From NCBI GenBank assembly GCA_016758965.1, contig JAEPRB010000025.1, forward strand, positions 1 to 64,000: a stretch of DNA of 64,000 nucleotides, in the 5' to 3' direction. The notes below the pieces were generated by a model that was not told where the DNA came from, did not search any database, and saw nothing but the letters and a program-made list of their open reading frames with translations. Each line of letters begins with the position of its first letter. Within the stretch, counting starts at the first letter, position 1. Position numbers and translations under genes: made by a program. Source of the stretch: Circinella minor (taxonomy: Eukaryota; Mucoromycota; Mucoromycetes; Mucorales; Lichtheimiaceae). Positions 21,012 to 38,274 of this stretch are shown piece by piece.

Positions 21012-23659
21012 TTATTGTTGATCTGAGTTATTTTTTTTTAATAAATAACATTTATAGCAAGCAGACCAATAGTAACAGTTCTTTGACGCATAATGAAAAA
21101 CTAAAATTTATAGTATTGTTTAGGTACTTTCTTGAAAAAAAAACTATAATATAGTTCAGTCCCGATTAGTGCAACTCCTCAAAAAAAAAACCCTTGATGC
21201 AAGTTGCAAGTTGGGATTCCATTAAGTATTTTTAACATTTCCAAAATCAAATGGTGCAGTACCAGGAGATTTGCAAAAGCAAAAGCGGGGTTTAACTGCA
21301 TTGCCACAAACACACTCGATAACACCATCAGCAACAATACGTGCAGCCTTTTTCTCAAGAAGCATTACAAACTGCATAATGTTTACGTGAACATTTCATC
21401 AAGAATAATAATAATTATAATAATAGCAATACTGAAGATGATGATACTGCAGAAGAGTTGACATAAATATTATAGAAAAAAGATCATCTGTTTTCCATCA
21501 AGGTAATAATAATAATAAAAATCGTTCTCATAAATGTCAAAAACAAAAGCGTGTCTCACCAAGATGGTGAAAATGCGGAGAAACAGGTTGTCCCGGTGCT
21601 AGAGAGCATTTATGTAGAAAAGAGCAACGACAACAAAGGTCATCAGAAGGACTATAAACCAACATTATCCCTATTTTGTACAACAATCACTACACTTTTT
21701 TTTCTTTACTAAAATAAATATTCCTTTAGAAAAGAAAATTTAATTCACAAGTACGTACACAAATGAACCTTTTAATTTATCACTAAGAAAATATAAATCT
21801 CGTCTTAATCTCTAATATAGTACCTTCTCTACGTAGTTATAATTTTTTTTCCCTTTTCCCCCTTTCTCCCTTTCTTCTTATGACGCAAATTAAATAATAT
21901 AAAGCACAAAGACATATGTGCTTCAACAATATTAACTATAATAATAAATAATAATAATGCTACAAACTGAACAAAGTTGCTGTAACACAAAATACTGCAG
22001 TAGCTGTCAATGTCTTATAAAAAAATTAAATTGCGTCATTTCAAGCTCCATATAACTAAAAGAGGTATGCTCTTCTTACTATTTTACTAATAGCCAGATG
22101 ACAATATATTGTTCACTATGTAGATGCTTTATACTGTATATAATTAGAAAGAGTAGTGGTGCGTAGATTATAGACACTGGATAATAAAAGAAAGCAATCA
22201 ATAAAAATTATAGTAGTACATTAGAATGTATATAATATAAACAACACTAATTTTTTTTAATATAACTTGGATTATTTATTTTATTTTAACCTTGCTTTCG
22301 TTGTTGTAAGTTGATGCTTAATTTAATTGGGTCATATATATTATCATGAAATGGATGATATCCTTTCAATCTCGGGATCGGGGTGTATGGTTATGTTTTT
22401 TTAATACATATATGAAAAGAAAAACAGAAAGTGATTTTTCTTTTCAATTTTCGGGGTACCCAGCAGACTACAGAAACAAAAAGAAGAGAAGAAAAAAGAA
22501 TGAAATGACCTCATCTTTAAAAGACAGGTGATGATGTATATCCTTTAATGTGGAGATGAACATAAAGGGGCCAAAAAAAAAAGTAAGGGGGGGCGGGGCG
22601 GGGAACCCAGAAGAATAAACGACTGATGTTGATAATGATAAGTCAACAATAATGATACCTATTTGAAAAAAGAAATTAGCTTTTTTTTTTCTTTTATGTG
22701 ATTCTATGTATTTTATGCATAAGATTTTTTTTTATTTGAGCTTGTTTATATAAAAAAGATTTCATATGACATATATCCAAATTGTGAAAAAATTGAAAAA
22801 ATCAACTCAATCAAGAACATCACTGTGCATATTATTTACTAGTTTCCATAAAAAATAATTATAAAGTCTTATTTTGTGATACGTACGAATCATTTTTTTT
22901 ATAGCAATTAATAAATTAATCATATATATATATATATATATATACTACATATGAGTGACAGCAAATCAATCATTTGCTTTTTTTTTTATTAATTACTAGT
23001 AGTTTTATTAGCGAATAATAATATTGATAGTATATTAAATAATAATAATAATAATAATAATAAGCGAAATATGTGCTCAAAAGAGCAATTTTGGCGAATA
23101 AAATAAGAAGGGGGAGGGCGTTTTTTTATGACGGTAATTATAATAATAAATTATAACGACAAAACGCACATACAAATTGGCGGCCACTTTTGTATTTTTT
23201 TTTTTTGGGGGGGGGGAGTGTTATAAAAATATTGATTGAAGCCAAAAAAAAATGAGAGTGGGGAGGGGAGGAAGGGGTAAAAAAAAAGGGGGGGGGGAAT
23301 AGATAAAGGTGGGGGGTTGTTGTTGTTATTGTTGGGGGGGGGGGAAGCAAAGATGTGTGCGGATTTAAAGATTTACAATTAAATACATATTTTCGAAGCA
23401 CAATGAGGTTATTTTGCCCTTGGGTAAGAAACTGCTCAAAATTTGATGCATATTCTAAAAGATTTGCGCTGTTTATTATATGAAATGATATAAATTAGAA
23501 TGACTTTTTACTTTTTATTTCATTTCACTTGATAAAATCCTTTGTGTGTATTAGTAACCCTCTCTTTTTATATACTTCTTTTTCTTTTATTCTTTACGGA
23601 ATATATTCTTTTTTTTTTTTTTATTTATTTATTTATTTTTGTATTGTATTATTAAAAAT
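21012..23659. other. intergenic, with a possible Cys-rich coding remnant on the minus strand
   Basis: About 2.6 kb of AT-rich DNA with poly-A/T, G runs (23290-23343) and an (ATA)n tract near 23040. On the minus strand at 21385-21213 a frame reads ADGVIECVCGNAVKP and CFCKSPGTAPFDFG before a stop. A similar Cys/Pro pattern (CCRCSFLHKCSLAPGQP) lies at about 21640-21590, in pieces separated by stops. I do not recognise the family and treat it as a possible dead gene fragment. Nothing else is supported. Confidence 0.3.
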
Positions 23660-24502
23660 ATGACATTATCGACTTCATCATTAGCGGCTCATCAAAAATG
23701 GAAAAAAAGCTTGTCCAAATTTTCCAAATGGTCACCAAGAGAAAAAAAATTATTGGAAAGATCACCAACGGCGATGGCAGCTGCAACAGAAAAAGTAATT
23801 CGTCATCAAAAGGCAACAACTACCGTTCATCCAATTAAAAGTGAAGATTTAACAGCAAGTCAATTTGCTTCTTATGCTGGTATTAAAATTCAACATGAAG
23901 ATAATTGGGACGAAGAAAATGTGGATAGTGATAATGACGATGAAGAAGAAGAAGAAGAAGAAGATGATGATGAAGTCGATGATGAAGTGGTACCAAGTAT
24001 TTCAATGACAATGGTTTTACAATCCTCTGTGGGACTTGGTATGACTGGAGTTCCATTGGCTCGTAGTTGTTCAGATCGTGGAGGAACAAGAAATAAATCA
24101 GCACCACGAATTTGGGATTCAGAATTTTGGCAGCAAGAAACAACGACGACCCTAGATAATAATAAAACAAAGATGATGAAGACAACAGATACAACCAATG
24201 TGATGATCACAACAAAACAATCACATCCACAACCTACATCAATCATGATGACACCTGCTCAATCTTATGCTTCAACTACATCTTCTACATCTACCTATTC
24301 TGTTCTTTCTGAATATAGCAACATGTCATCAACAAATGATGTACCTCAACTTGTACGATCTCGTCCAAGTGTTATTCATAAAGGTCGATTTAAGATAGTA
24401 CTTGGTAATGAAGAAATAGATGATGAAAATAATAAAGAAAAACAAGATCGACAGCAAGCTCCAGTCGTTGAATGGCGTCGTAAACGTTCATGTACACAAT
24501 AA
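23660..24502 (+). CDS. hypothetical acidic, low-complexity protein, 280 aa
   Basis: A single-exon gene whose family I do not recognise. The start is the ATG at 23660 (MTLSTSSLAAHQ). The N-terminal 45 residues are basic (KWKKSLSKFSKWSPREKK). An Asp/Glu run follows (about 90-110, encoded by GAA/GAT repeats), then a Ser/Thr-rich middle. Two better conserved-looking segments are SCSDRGGTRNKSAPRIWDSE and, near the end, VIHKGRFKIVLGNEE. GRFKI has the shape of a short RFx(I/V) docking motif, but that is speculation. There is no signal peptide or membrane segment. It converges with MPP10 downstream. Codon usage matches neighbouring real genes and the frame is clean, so I believe it is expressed. Confidence 0.65.
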   Translation: MTLSTSSLAAHQKWKKSLSKFSKWSPREKKLLERSPTAMAAATEKVIRHQKATTTVHPIKSEDLTASQFASYAGIKIQHEDNWDEENVDSDNDDEEEEEEEDDDEVDDEVVPSISMTMVLQSSVGLGMTGVPLARSCSDRGGTRNKSAPRIWDSEFWQQETTTTLDNNKTKMMKTTDTTNVMITTKQSHPQPTSIMMTPAQSYASTTSSTSTYSVLSEYSNMSSTNDVPQLVRSRPSVIHKGRFKIVLGNEEIDDENNKEKQDRQQAPVVEWRRKRSCTQ

Positions 24503-25121
24503 GATTACAACAACCTTTTTTTTTTCTAAACCATTTCGGGACCCCGTTCCTCTCATTTTTTGCCATCATCAAAAATTGTACATAAACAGTAAAATTAACC
24601 TGAAAAAAAAAAACTGGTCTCAAGGCATTTTTCACAAAGAACAAACAACAAACAACAAACAAAATCATTCTTTTTATCTCTTCAATTTTTTTATGGTTTT
24701 TATTTTTTTTCGTGCGCGGCTTTTTTTTTCTTTTAAAACGGTTTCCTTATGTCTTTTTTTTATTATTATTATTATTATACCCTCTCATTCAATAACTTAT
24801 CTTGTATCTACGTTTTTAATTTATATGCCTAATTTTTTTTCTCTTACTTTTTATATATATACAATCATCCCCTTTCTCCCAAATTATTTTAGCGTTGTAC
24901 GCCTATTTTATGTCTCATTTTTTTTTTTTACTTGTATATCGGTGGATCCATATTCTTTTTATTTCTTAATTTACACATACTCAAGACAAATTTTTTTTTT
25001 ATATTCTCTGCGCCCTTGATGAAAAGGGATATTCTGTTCAAATCATATTATATTCATTGTATATAAAAATATATATTATTTTTTTCTATTGTTTTATATT
25101 ATTTAGATATTATTAAAGAAT
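24503..25121. other. T-rich convergent intergenic region
   Basis: The space between the 3' ends of the hypothetical gene and MPP10. It has long T runs on the plus strand and short A/T repeats. Open frames here are Phe-rich artefacts of the poly-T composition. Confidence 0.5.
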
Positions 25122-26329
25122 TTATTTATTCTTGATAATTTCAACATTCTATTAAAAATAAACAAATAAAATAAAATAAAAAATAAATAAATAAATAAAT
25201 AAAACTTAATAAATGCATCTTGTTTAAAAATAAACTTACCTTTTGTCCTAATAATTCTTTAACAGCCTTCATTTTGGCATGTTTATGACCCATTCCTGGG
25301 TTCATTTTATTAATTAATTTCATTTCTCTTTCTTTCATTGCTTTTTCTTTTCGTTTAAGTTTCTTCTTTTGAGCATGTGCTCTTTTACGTTCTTCTTGTG
25401 ACATTTCAGTTTTACTCTTAATTTCTCCTTGTTTCTTTTCATATACTTCTTCTGGTGCTAATAATGTAGCATCTGATACATTGACAGGTGTTATTTCTTC
25501 CATACTAATTGCAGGTGCATCACTAACAATGGTCATTTCTGTCTTTGGCTATATATATATATATATATATACATTTAATATTAATCATCATCCACTAAAA
25601 CAAATATATATCTATATTTATAACTTACAGCCTTTGGTGTGAAATGGAAATTACTGAGTGAATCTAATTTATGACATAATGATTCAAACATAGTAGTAAT
25701 ATCTTCATGTTCTTGTTTTAATGCTTCATCTTTTACATTAGTTTTATCACCTGATTTTTGTTTTACATAATCATCTTCATATAATTCAGCAAGTGATCGT
25801 TTAGATCGTTCATCACTAATATCTACACGTTTAGATGGTAAGAAAGGTCGAAGTGTTGGATCTTCTTTTCTTTCAACATCATCAAATTGATTCTAATAAA
25901 AATAATAAAAAAGTTATTATCTTTTTTTTTCTTTTTTTACATGGATAGTAAACTTACATCTAAAATACGTTTCTTAATAATATCTTCTAATGCATTGGTA
26001 GTTTCTTGTGTAATTACTGGAACAGGCTATATTAAACCCACCCCCCCTTTCATTATTAGTCATCCTATCAATATTCAATAACAAAATATAAATTCATTAC
26101 CTTTGCCGAATGATCAAATTCTAAATCTTCTTCTAACAAACTATTTAAAGGTCTAGCTTTAGCAGTAGCTTCACCTTTAAGTGTCCAATGTTTATCTTGA
26201 ATATTTTCTTGTTCAAATTGTTCAATTTGTGCATTAATACGTTCTAATCTTTTTTGATGTTCTGTTGTTTCATCTTCTTCTTGTTCTTCATCATCATCAA
26301 ATAAATCACGTGCTGCCTTTTCACTTTCT

Positions 26330-26370
<41 letters not shown>

Positions 26371-26938
26371 ATCTATTAATTGTTCATCGTCATCATCCTC
26401 TAATTCTTCTTCTTCTTCTTCATTCAACAATAACTCGTCTTCATCATCATCTTCTTCTTCATTTGCAAATTTGACTTGTTTCTTGGGTTTCAATCCAGTA
26501 CGTTTCTTTTCTGGTACAAAAAAGTCCTGGAATTTCATTTCTATTTTTTTTTTTTTTTTTTTTTTTTGGTATAACATATAAATTATCATTGGATCATTGT
26601 TATAATTAGAAAAAAAAATGATGAATGAAATATATATTATTTACCAGACACATCACCCAAATCTTCATCGTCGTCATCTTCTTCTTCTTCTTCTTCATCA
26701 TTCATATCGTTATCAAAATCGATTGCATCATTATCTTCTCTATCAGACATCATATCAAGTTCTTCTTGTTTCTCAGTCCATTTATTAAATTCTTCTAAAT
26801 TGAAAAAATCGTCATCCACTTCAGATTGTTTCTTTTTCCTAATTATAAAATCATGTTTAGTTCTTTTTTTCCTCTTTTCATTCTTTTCTTTTCATTCTAA
26901 TTTCGTACTTTGGTGGTAAAATAGCATCATCATCTTCT

Positions 26939-26970
<32 letters not shown>

Positions 26971-27541
26971 TTCTAAATCCTCTCCAAATTCTTCTTCCAT
27001 ATCTTCATTATCGTTATCATCAAAAACTTCTTCTTCTTCAAGATCTTCTTGTTCGTCAAGATCCATAGATCTACCTGAAGCACTTTCATCGTCGTCTTCT
27101 TCTTCTTCTTCTTGATTTAATTCCAATTCTGAATGTTTTCGTTTACGACCAAAATCCTGTACAGTTGTTTTGGCATAGTTTAAAAAAGGTTCGTTCTGTG
27201 TCACAATTTCTTCCCAGATCTGATCTCGATCAAAACCTTCTGTTAATAATTCTGGAAACGGTGAAAATTCAATTTGTTCATTCTTTTTAGCTATAAATAA
27301 AAATTATTATTATTTTTTTAAATCGTATTGTATTAGTATAAACTTTATAAAACGTCAAACGGGTAAGGGGGTGGGGGATCAGAATAAAAAAATAATAATA
27401 ATAATAACCTGTATCATAAAAGTGTTTTGCCATAACAAGTGCTTGATCAACAATTTTATCATCAGCTGTAAAAAACACTTGAGGTTTTGTTACGACATGA
27501 GTAACGAATCGTTTGACAGGATGTTGTGGAGTGCGTCCCAT
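25122..27541 (-). CDS. MPP10: U3 snoRNP protein Mpp10, 605 aa
   Basis: A component of the U3 snoRNP in the nucleolar small-subunit processome, needed for early 18S pre-rRNA cleavages together with Imp3 and Imp4. There are eight exons: 27541-27409, 27290-26909, 26838-26645, 26540-26101, 26026-25958, 25892-25629, 25548-25240 and 25148-25122 (1818 nt). Family marks are long Glu/Asp runs, DDFFNLEEFNKW, KFQDFFVPEKK, then the conserved core HWTLKGEATAKARPLNSLLEEDLEF and, near the C-terminus, RSKRSLAELYEDDYVKQ and KKLKRKEKAMKEREMK, ending NVEIIKNK. The last exon is only 27 nt. Introns 1 and 2 use less common donors (GTTATT, GTACGA). The length is close to yeast Mpp10. The two acidic blocks are encoded by GAA/GAT repeats, likely to vary in length between strains. 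Confidence 0.93.
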
Positions 27542-30408
27542 TTGGATATTTTGTATATGAATTTGTATGAAAAATAATAATAATAATAATAAAAAAAAAT
27601 CTTGACGAGAACTTTAAAAAAAGAACTCAGGCGGGGTTAAAGCGGCTGAGGAGAGGAGGTGAAATAGGAACATAATTAAAATTGTCTTTAACCCTTTGGA
27701 TTTGATATTATTGATTAGTTTTCATTATTATTATTATTATTATTATTATTGCTGTTAATTATAATTAATTTAAAACAATAAAGTAGTTTAATTATGGTTT
27801 ACTTTTGTTTATTTACTATGATTATATTATTAAAATAAAATAAAATAAAAAGCTTTGGTTATAGCACCAGCCACATAAAAAAAATTATGCATAATAATAA
27901 CATCCAAATTTATATAACTATTAAACAAGTTAATTATATATAATTATTATTATTAAGGACATTAAGTTTATATACAATATGATAATATGATAATATATAT
28001 ATATCCATGTATACTCAAGAGTTTATTCTATCAATCTATTTCATAACTAATTAGTTTGTATAATAGCTTAAACTAAGAAACTCTGCTGAGCTTTAAATAT
28101 CAACTGAAAAAAAAAATTATATAAACCAGTTTTTTATTTTGATTCTTCTTTTCCCTTTCAAGAGGTCAATGATGAGCACTTAGCCAAATCTGATTTAGTT
28201 ATTATTCTTTTTATTTTCTTTTTTCCCCTTTCAATAGTAAAACACAGAATTTTTTTTTTATTTTATTTTCATTAAACACACTGGAGTTTTTCTTTTCATT
28301 ATGATTTGAAGGGAGAGGGAAAAAAAAGAAGGAAAGGAATAAAAGAAAAACGTTTTGAAGAATATATTTTTACAGAGATGGAATCAAAAAGTAAAATAAC
28401 TCTGATGACCTCTAATTATCTTTTGTATATCTATAATGTCAATTAAAGGTTTATATTATACATTATTAAAAGAACATTGTTAATTTAAAAATTACTATAA
28501 CTTTTGTAGTAATGTCTTGGTAGAAGAAGGGTGGTAGTCAAAAGAAGGTTGGGTTTATATAAAAGAGGCTTGTTAAATATAAGGAAATGGTACTGTTCTA
28601 TTTAAATCATCTTTAACTTTTTTTTTATGATGTACATGTCCTAACAATGTTGTTTCTTAAATAATGTGACGCATTTATTGACGATCCATTATATAAGAAA
28701 AAATCCACTGGTTTATCTGAAGGTTATCAGTTTGTGGTTGACTTAAGAATATAGAATAGTTATGATCCATACCTGAAAAATGATTTTAGGTTTTCTTTGA
28801 CGATCAACCGCCACATTGAAAAAAAAAAATTAATGAAGACTACTTTCCAAAGAAATTGTCTTTTTATATATATTTTAATCCAAAATGATTTAAAAAAGTG
28901 AATGTTTCAATATACACTTGGAAACATATTCTATTATGATAATAATAATAACGATGTAAATTATTTTGCCTTTTTAAAAATAATAATAATAGTAGTACGT
29001 CTATATAAGTACTTCTTCTTGTCGCTTTATATTTACTTTCGCACTAAATACATAAATACGTACTTCAAAGCAAAATTTTATTGCGTATTTAGCATTATGG
29101 ACGATATACAAGCACTTCATGGTTGGTCTCAGGACATTGGACTACTCTCGACCTTGCACATTCATCAACACCACAAAAGATTTCAATTATGTAGTGTGCA
29201 CACACAATTAAAGACCAAGTATATAGTAGCTATAAAATAATAGAAATTATAATTGAATAAATAAACAAATAAATAGTTTAAATATAAAAGAGAATTGAAG
29301 AAAGACTAATATGTTAAAAAAAAATTGATAAGTTCTTTAGGGATACTTGATACAGAATTATGCTTTCTTTAATCTTTTACGTATATATATAAAAATAAAT
29401 GCATATCATACGTGCGTACCTAACGAAAAAATATATGAAATTTATCATTATAATTATTTTGTATTCATGAAGTTTAACAAAATTGAACATTATTAATTAA
29501 AAGGTGTTTTTTTTTTCTTGCATTACCACAATGATCCTTAAAAATTATTATATCTATATGATATCTATAAAAAAAAAGCTTTTATTATCTTGGTGAGATT
29601 TTATTTATTAGCGGTTGATATTATAATGACTGTAGTACATATATTTCATTTTTTATGATTTTTGTATGTAATCAAAAGTTATTTATCACATTCCCAAGAA
29701 GGGTTATTATCCGGTTGGGTAGGTGATGGTTTCCTAGGTTACCTATAACTTAAATTTTTAGAACCACGACTTATTTATGCCGACCGGGGGAAAATAAGTT
29801 ATTTTAATAAAGACAAAAAAAAGTGAATTGATAAAAAAGATTATATTTATATAATATGTGATTATAATTCATTACTTGACTTAAAATATACTCATGAAAA
29901 AAAAAAAGATTTTTTATTTGTATCGCATAATTTTCAAAACGTTTCAGTGCTATCTAAAAAATGCATTATACAAAAAAAAAAAAAAAAAAAAAAAAAGCGG
30001 ACCCATAAAAAAATAAGACCTAAAAAAGGTCCAACATACTAAAAACGCTACGCAACGCTACGCAACGCAACGCATAACAATCATCTTTTCTTTCTCTTTC
30101 TCTCTCACGCATACACACACACACACACACACATAAACACATATACACGCAACTTTTCTTCTTTTTATTACATAGAAGAAAATAAAATAAAAAAAACTCT
30201 TTATTAAAAAAAAAAAAAAGAACTTTTGACCTTTACCTTTTCTTCTTCTTTACTTTTTCTCAACCCTTTTTTTTTTTTCAAAACGTTTTTCAATAACTTT
30301 TTTCCCAAACGTAATCCGTTTCGTTCTTCTGCTGCTTCCTCCGATTCCTTTCCTGTCGTTACCCCTCCACCACCACCACCTCCTCCTCCAGCAGCTGATT
30401 TGTCCGAT
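27542..30408. other. divergent intergenic region between MPP10 and UBP15
   Basis: About 2.9 kb of AT-rich sequence with ATT/ATA microsatellites (27725-27755), a poly-A run near 29970-29994, CGCAACG-type short repeats at 30045-30073 and an (AC)n tract at 30112-30133. The last 200 bases are pyrimidine/Pro-codon rich and probably form the 5' leader of UBP15. No gene recognised. Confidence 0.4.
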
Positions 30409-35500
<5,092 letters not shown>

Positions 35501-35805
35501 ATAAAAACAAAATATCTCATTTAAATTAGTCAAAAAGAAAAAATGTTAACTTTCCTTCTTAACTTTATATCTGTTCTCTTTCTCTCTTTCTACTTTAGTC
35601 ACATATGATTTTTTTTTCTTTTTTTTTTTTTCGGTCTGTCATACACACACATACACACACAAACATTTAAAAATGACAACCCACAAAACTAAAACTCTTT
35701 TTCTTCTTTTTTTTTTCTATATATCTATTAAAAAATATATATTATAAATTATATATTTAATATCCTATTTTTACTCTAAATTTACATATACAAAATAATT
35801 ATATT
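35501..35805. other. convergent intergenic region
   Basis: The 305 bp between the stop of UBP15 and the stop of PAN6. T-rich with a short (CA)n patch, serving as the two 3' regions. Nothing else is seen. Confidence 0.5.
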
Positions 35806-37080
35806 CTATAATTTTACATCCACCATGAAATTATCAATAAGTCGAGTTTTACCAACATAAACAGCACCACTCATAATACATCCATCCTTAATGTCACCTG
35901 TTACTTCACAAAGATTAGAAGGAGAAGCGATACTAAGATAATCTAATTTAATTTCACATTCTGTTTGAGCTTCCTGTTGTGTCTTGTGAATGAATTCAGT
36001 AGCTGCACCAATTAAAGTAGGTGCATGTTTGGTTGTATTTTCATACATTTCTTTCATTAATTCCAATGCATTGTATAATACCAAAGCATATTTACGTTGA
36101 ATAGATGTTAAATAAGTATTTCTTGATGACATGGCAAGTCCATCTGATTCTCGAACAGTAGGACAAATATTCATTTTAACATTAAAATGCATATCACGTA
36201 TCATTCTTTGAATAACAATACATTGTTGAACTAGAAATAGATATAATTTTTTGTTTTTCCACATGTCAGTTTCCATATCTACTACTCTACCTTATTGTTC
36301 CCTTTTCATCATCCAATGTTTGTTTGTTTTTTTTTTTTTTTACCATCTTTTTGACCAAAAAATACTTCTTCTGGTTCAACCTATTAATAAGTAAATAACA
36401 AATTAAAAATTGAATGTTTTTTTTTTTAAGAAATTCAATTACTCGAAAAATAACAAATAAAAAGTCTTACAATATTCAAAAACTTGCTAACAACTGTGGC
36501 TACACCTCGGAAAAAATGAGGTCGAGTGGTTCCTTCCAATTGATGAGAAAATCCTTTTACTTCAACAAATGCACCTACTTGTTTAGATACATCAGGTTCA
36601 ATACCAGAAGGATACATTTCTTTTACTTGAGGTACTAATACAGTAGCATGATCAAAATGTTGTGCTAAAGCATCTATATCTGCTTGTAAAGTACGTGGAT
36701 AAGTTCCTAAATCTTCGTTAGGTGCAAATTGGGCTGGATTAACAAAAATGGTTAAAGCCACGTGGTCACAAGCATCTTTGGCTGCAGATACTAAAGAAAG
36801 GTGACCACGATGTAATGCTCCCATTGTAGGTACATAACCAAGTGTTTGACGATCTAAAAGAATTTGACGTCTCCATTGACGGAAATCTTTAATGGAGTTG
36901 AATATCCGAATACCAGGAGGAATCCTTACTAAAAGTTTTTTAAATAAAAAAAAGTGACATGATTATTTATTTATTTTCAAAATAAAATATATATTAATTA
37001 AAAAGAAATTAGTTCGTTTTTGAAAGCGAATTATTAATTGAAAAAAATAATAATAATAATAATTACTTACAACCATTCAT
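35806..37080 (-). CDS. PAN6: pantothenate synthetase (pantoate-beta-alanine ligase), 309 aa
   Basis: It joins pantoate and beta-alanine with ATP to give pantothenate (vitamin B5), the precursor of coenzyme A. There are four exons: 37080-37071, 36928-36471, 36380-36344 and 36230-35806 (930 nt). The first exon is only 10 nt (ATG, two codons and one base). It is needed because exon 2 has no earlier ATG before the essential HIGH-type motif. The nucleotide-binding motif VPTMGALHRGH is at residues 36-46. TIFVNPAQFAPNEDLGTYPR and HFFRGVATVVSKF follow, then EEVFFGQKD and the KMSKS-like RESDGLAMSSRN. These are the full set of family motifs, and the length is that of fungal and bacterial PanC. Probably cytosolic; no targeting peptide is obvious. 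Confidence 0.95.
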
Positions 37081-37872
37081 GATTTATAAATAAAACAAAA
37101 AAGGTGTTGAAAGAAAGATATTTTTTTAAAACGAAAGTTAATGTTGTTGCTTTACTCGTCGGGTAAAAGATGTAAATCTATTCACTCCGCGAGCCCCATT
37201 TGCATTTTTGTAATCATATATGTATAGAGGAGAATTTCATGGTATAAAAAAAAATGATGTGTACATTTTTCATCATATTCATTAATATAAATATTATACT
37301 AAAAGTCCATACAAAACATAGCTCAAAGCGCTTAATCATACATATATTAATACTCTACTTCTGACACTTGATCTATATAAAAATAGGGTTCACAGATTGA
37401 TGGTACATTAATATACCGGAATATAAAGAAGTACTACTTTAGATCTTAACTCGTATTCAAATAAAGAAAGTAATTCACTTGTTCTTTTTATTCTTCTCGA
37501 TGGTACAGCAAGTTGATACTACCTATGTAATTCTCTATAGAAAAGAAGATCGAGTGTATTGTATAATGTTATTGAGATTTTACAATCGCTCTTGAAAAAT
37601 AAATCATTTTTATAGTAGATTAAAATGGACTAATAATTCATTCAATGCCGAACATATTTATGACGTAATAATAGACAAACTTCAATAAATACGTAGAATG
37701 TAGATATGACTGATTATAAATGGTATAAATACTATTACCCGTGTCTAAGAAATAACATTTAATAATTACCCACGTCCCATTTTATACATATAAAATAATG
37801 ATGATATCATGGTTTTTTTCTATGATTTGGTACATGGTTTTTAAAAGTTTTTTTTTTTTAAGGTATATTACA

Positions 37873-38274
37873 CCTTATTGCCAGCAATAGATATCCTGGC
37901 ACCTCGATCGTTCGAGACTATTGTTTTGGTAAGAGTACCTCTTTTTGATCATCCATAAAATTGTTTTAAGTGTACGTTAAATTATGCTCCACTGATAAAA
38001 ACACACTAGATGAAATCAATATTTGTCTTCTGAGCTCAAGAATCCATTCCTCCTTCTTCTTGATAGTTTTTCACCCGAGACCCGACACGCGATGAATTTT
38101 GTTACTTTTACTCTTTTTAGTAAATTCACAATGCTTTACGAAATAATTTTGTAACCCACTTTGCATTATATCTACTTGAATGTTTTCATAAAACTTCTCT
38201 TGGGTTTCTTTTATTGTAAGGATGGGGGTTTTCATCAGATAATTATCAACGAACTCCATTAAATCATAAATCAT
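37873..38274 (-). pseudogene. Tc1/mariner-like DDE transposase fragment
   Basis: The minus strand begins with a helix-turn-helix-like segment, MEFVDNYLMKTPILTIKETQ, and later HCEFTKKSKSNKIHRVSG (38274-38075). After a frameshift comes NIDFI*CVFISGA*FNVHL, then KQFYG*SKRGT and a few more residues to about 37873, with stops marked. This is the pattern around the first catalytic Asp of Tc1-like transposases (CVFIDEAGFN, W-SKRGT). The stops fit TGG to TGA and similar changes. Only the N-terminal part is left and it is dead. Confidence 0.55.

Noticed and set aside
24420..25019. 199-codon plus-strand frame after the hypothetical gene
   Set aside because: It overlaps the end of the real gene out of frame and is Phe/Tyr/Ile-rich from poly-T sequence. 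It lies in the convergent 3' region.
28902..29240. 112-codon plus-strand frame between MPP10 and UBP15
   Set aside because: The composition is that of AT-rich non-coding DNA, with no motif and no convincing start context or splice partner.
30226..30408. N-terminal extension of the USP7-like protein
   Set aside because: The frame is open upstream but lacks an ATG before 30409, and the added residues would be Phe/Pro runs from pyrimidine-rich leader sequence.
37905..37925. Possible tRNA B-box-like sequence (GTTCGAGAC)
   Set aside because: No matching A-box, acceptor stem or anticodon arm could be folded around it.
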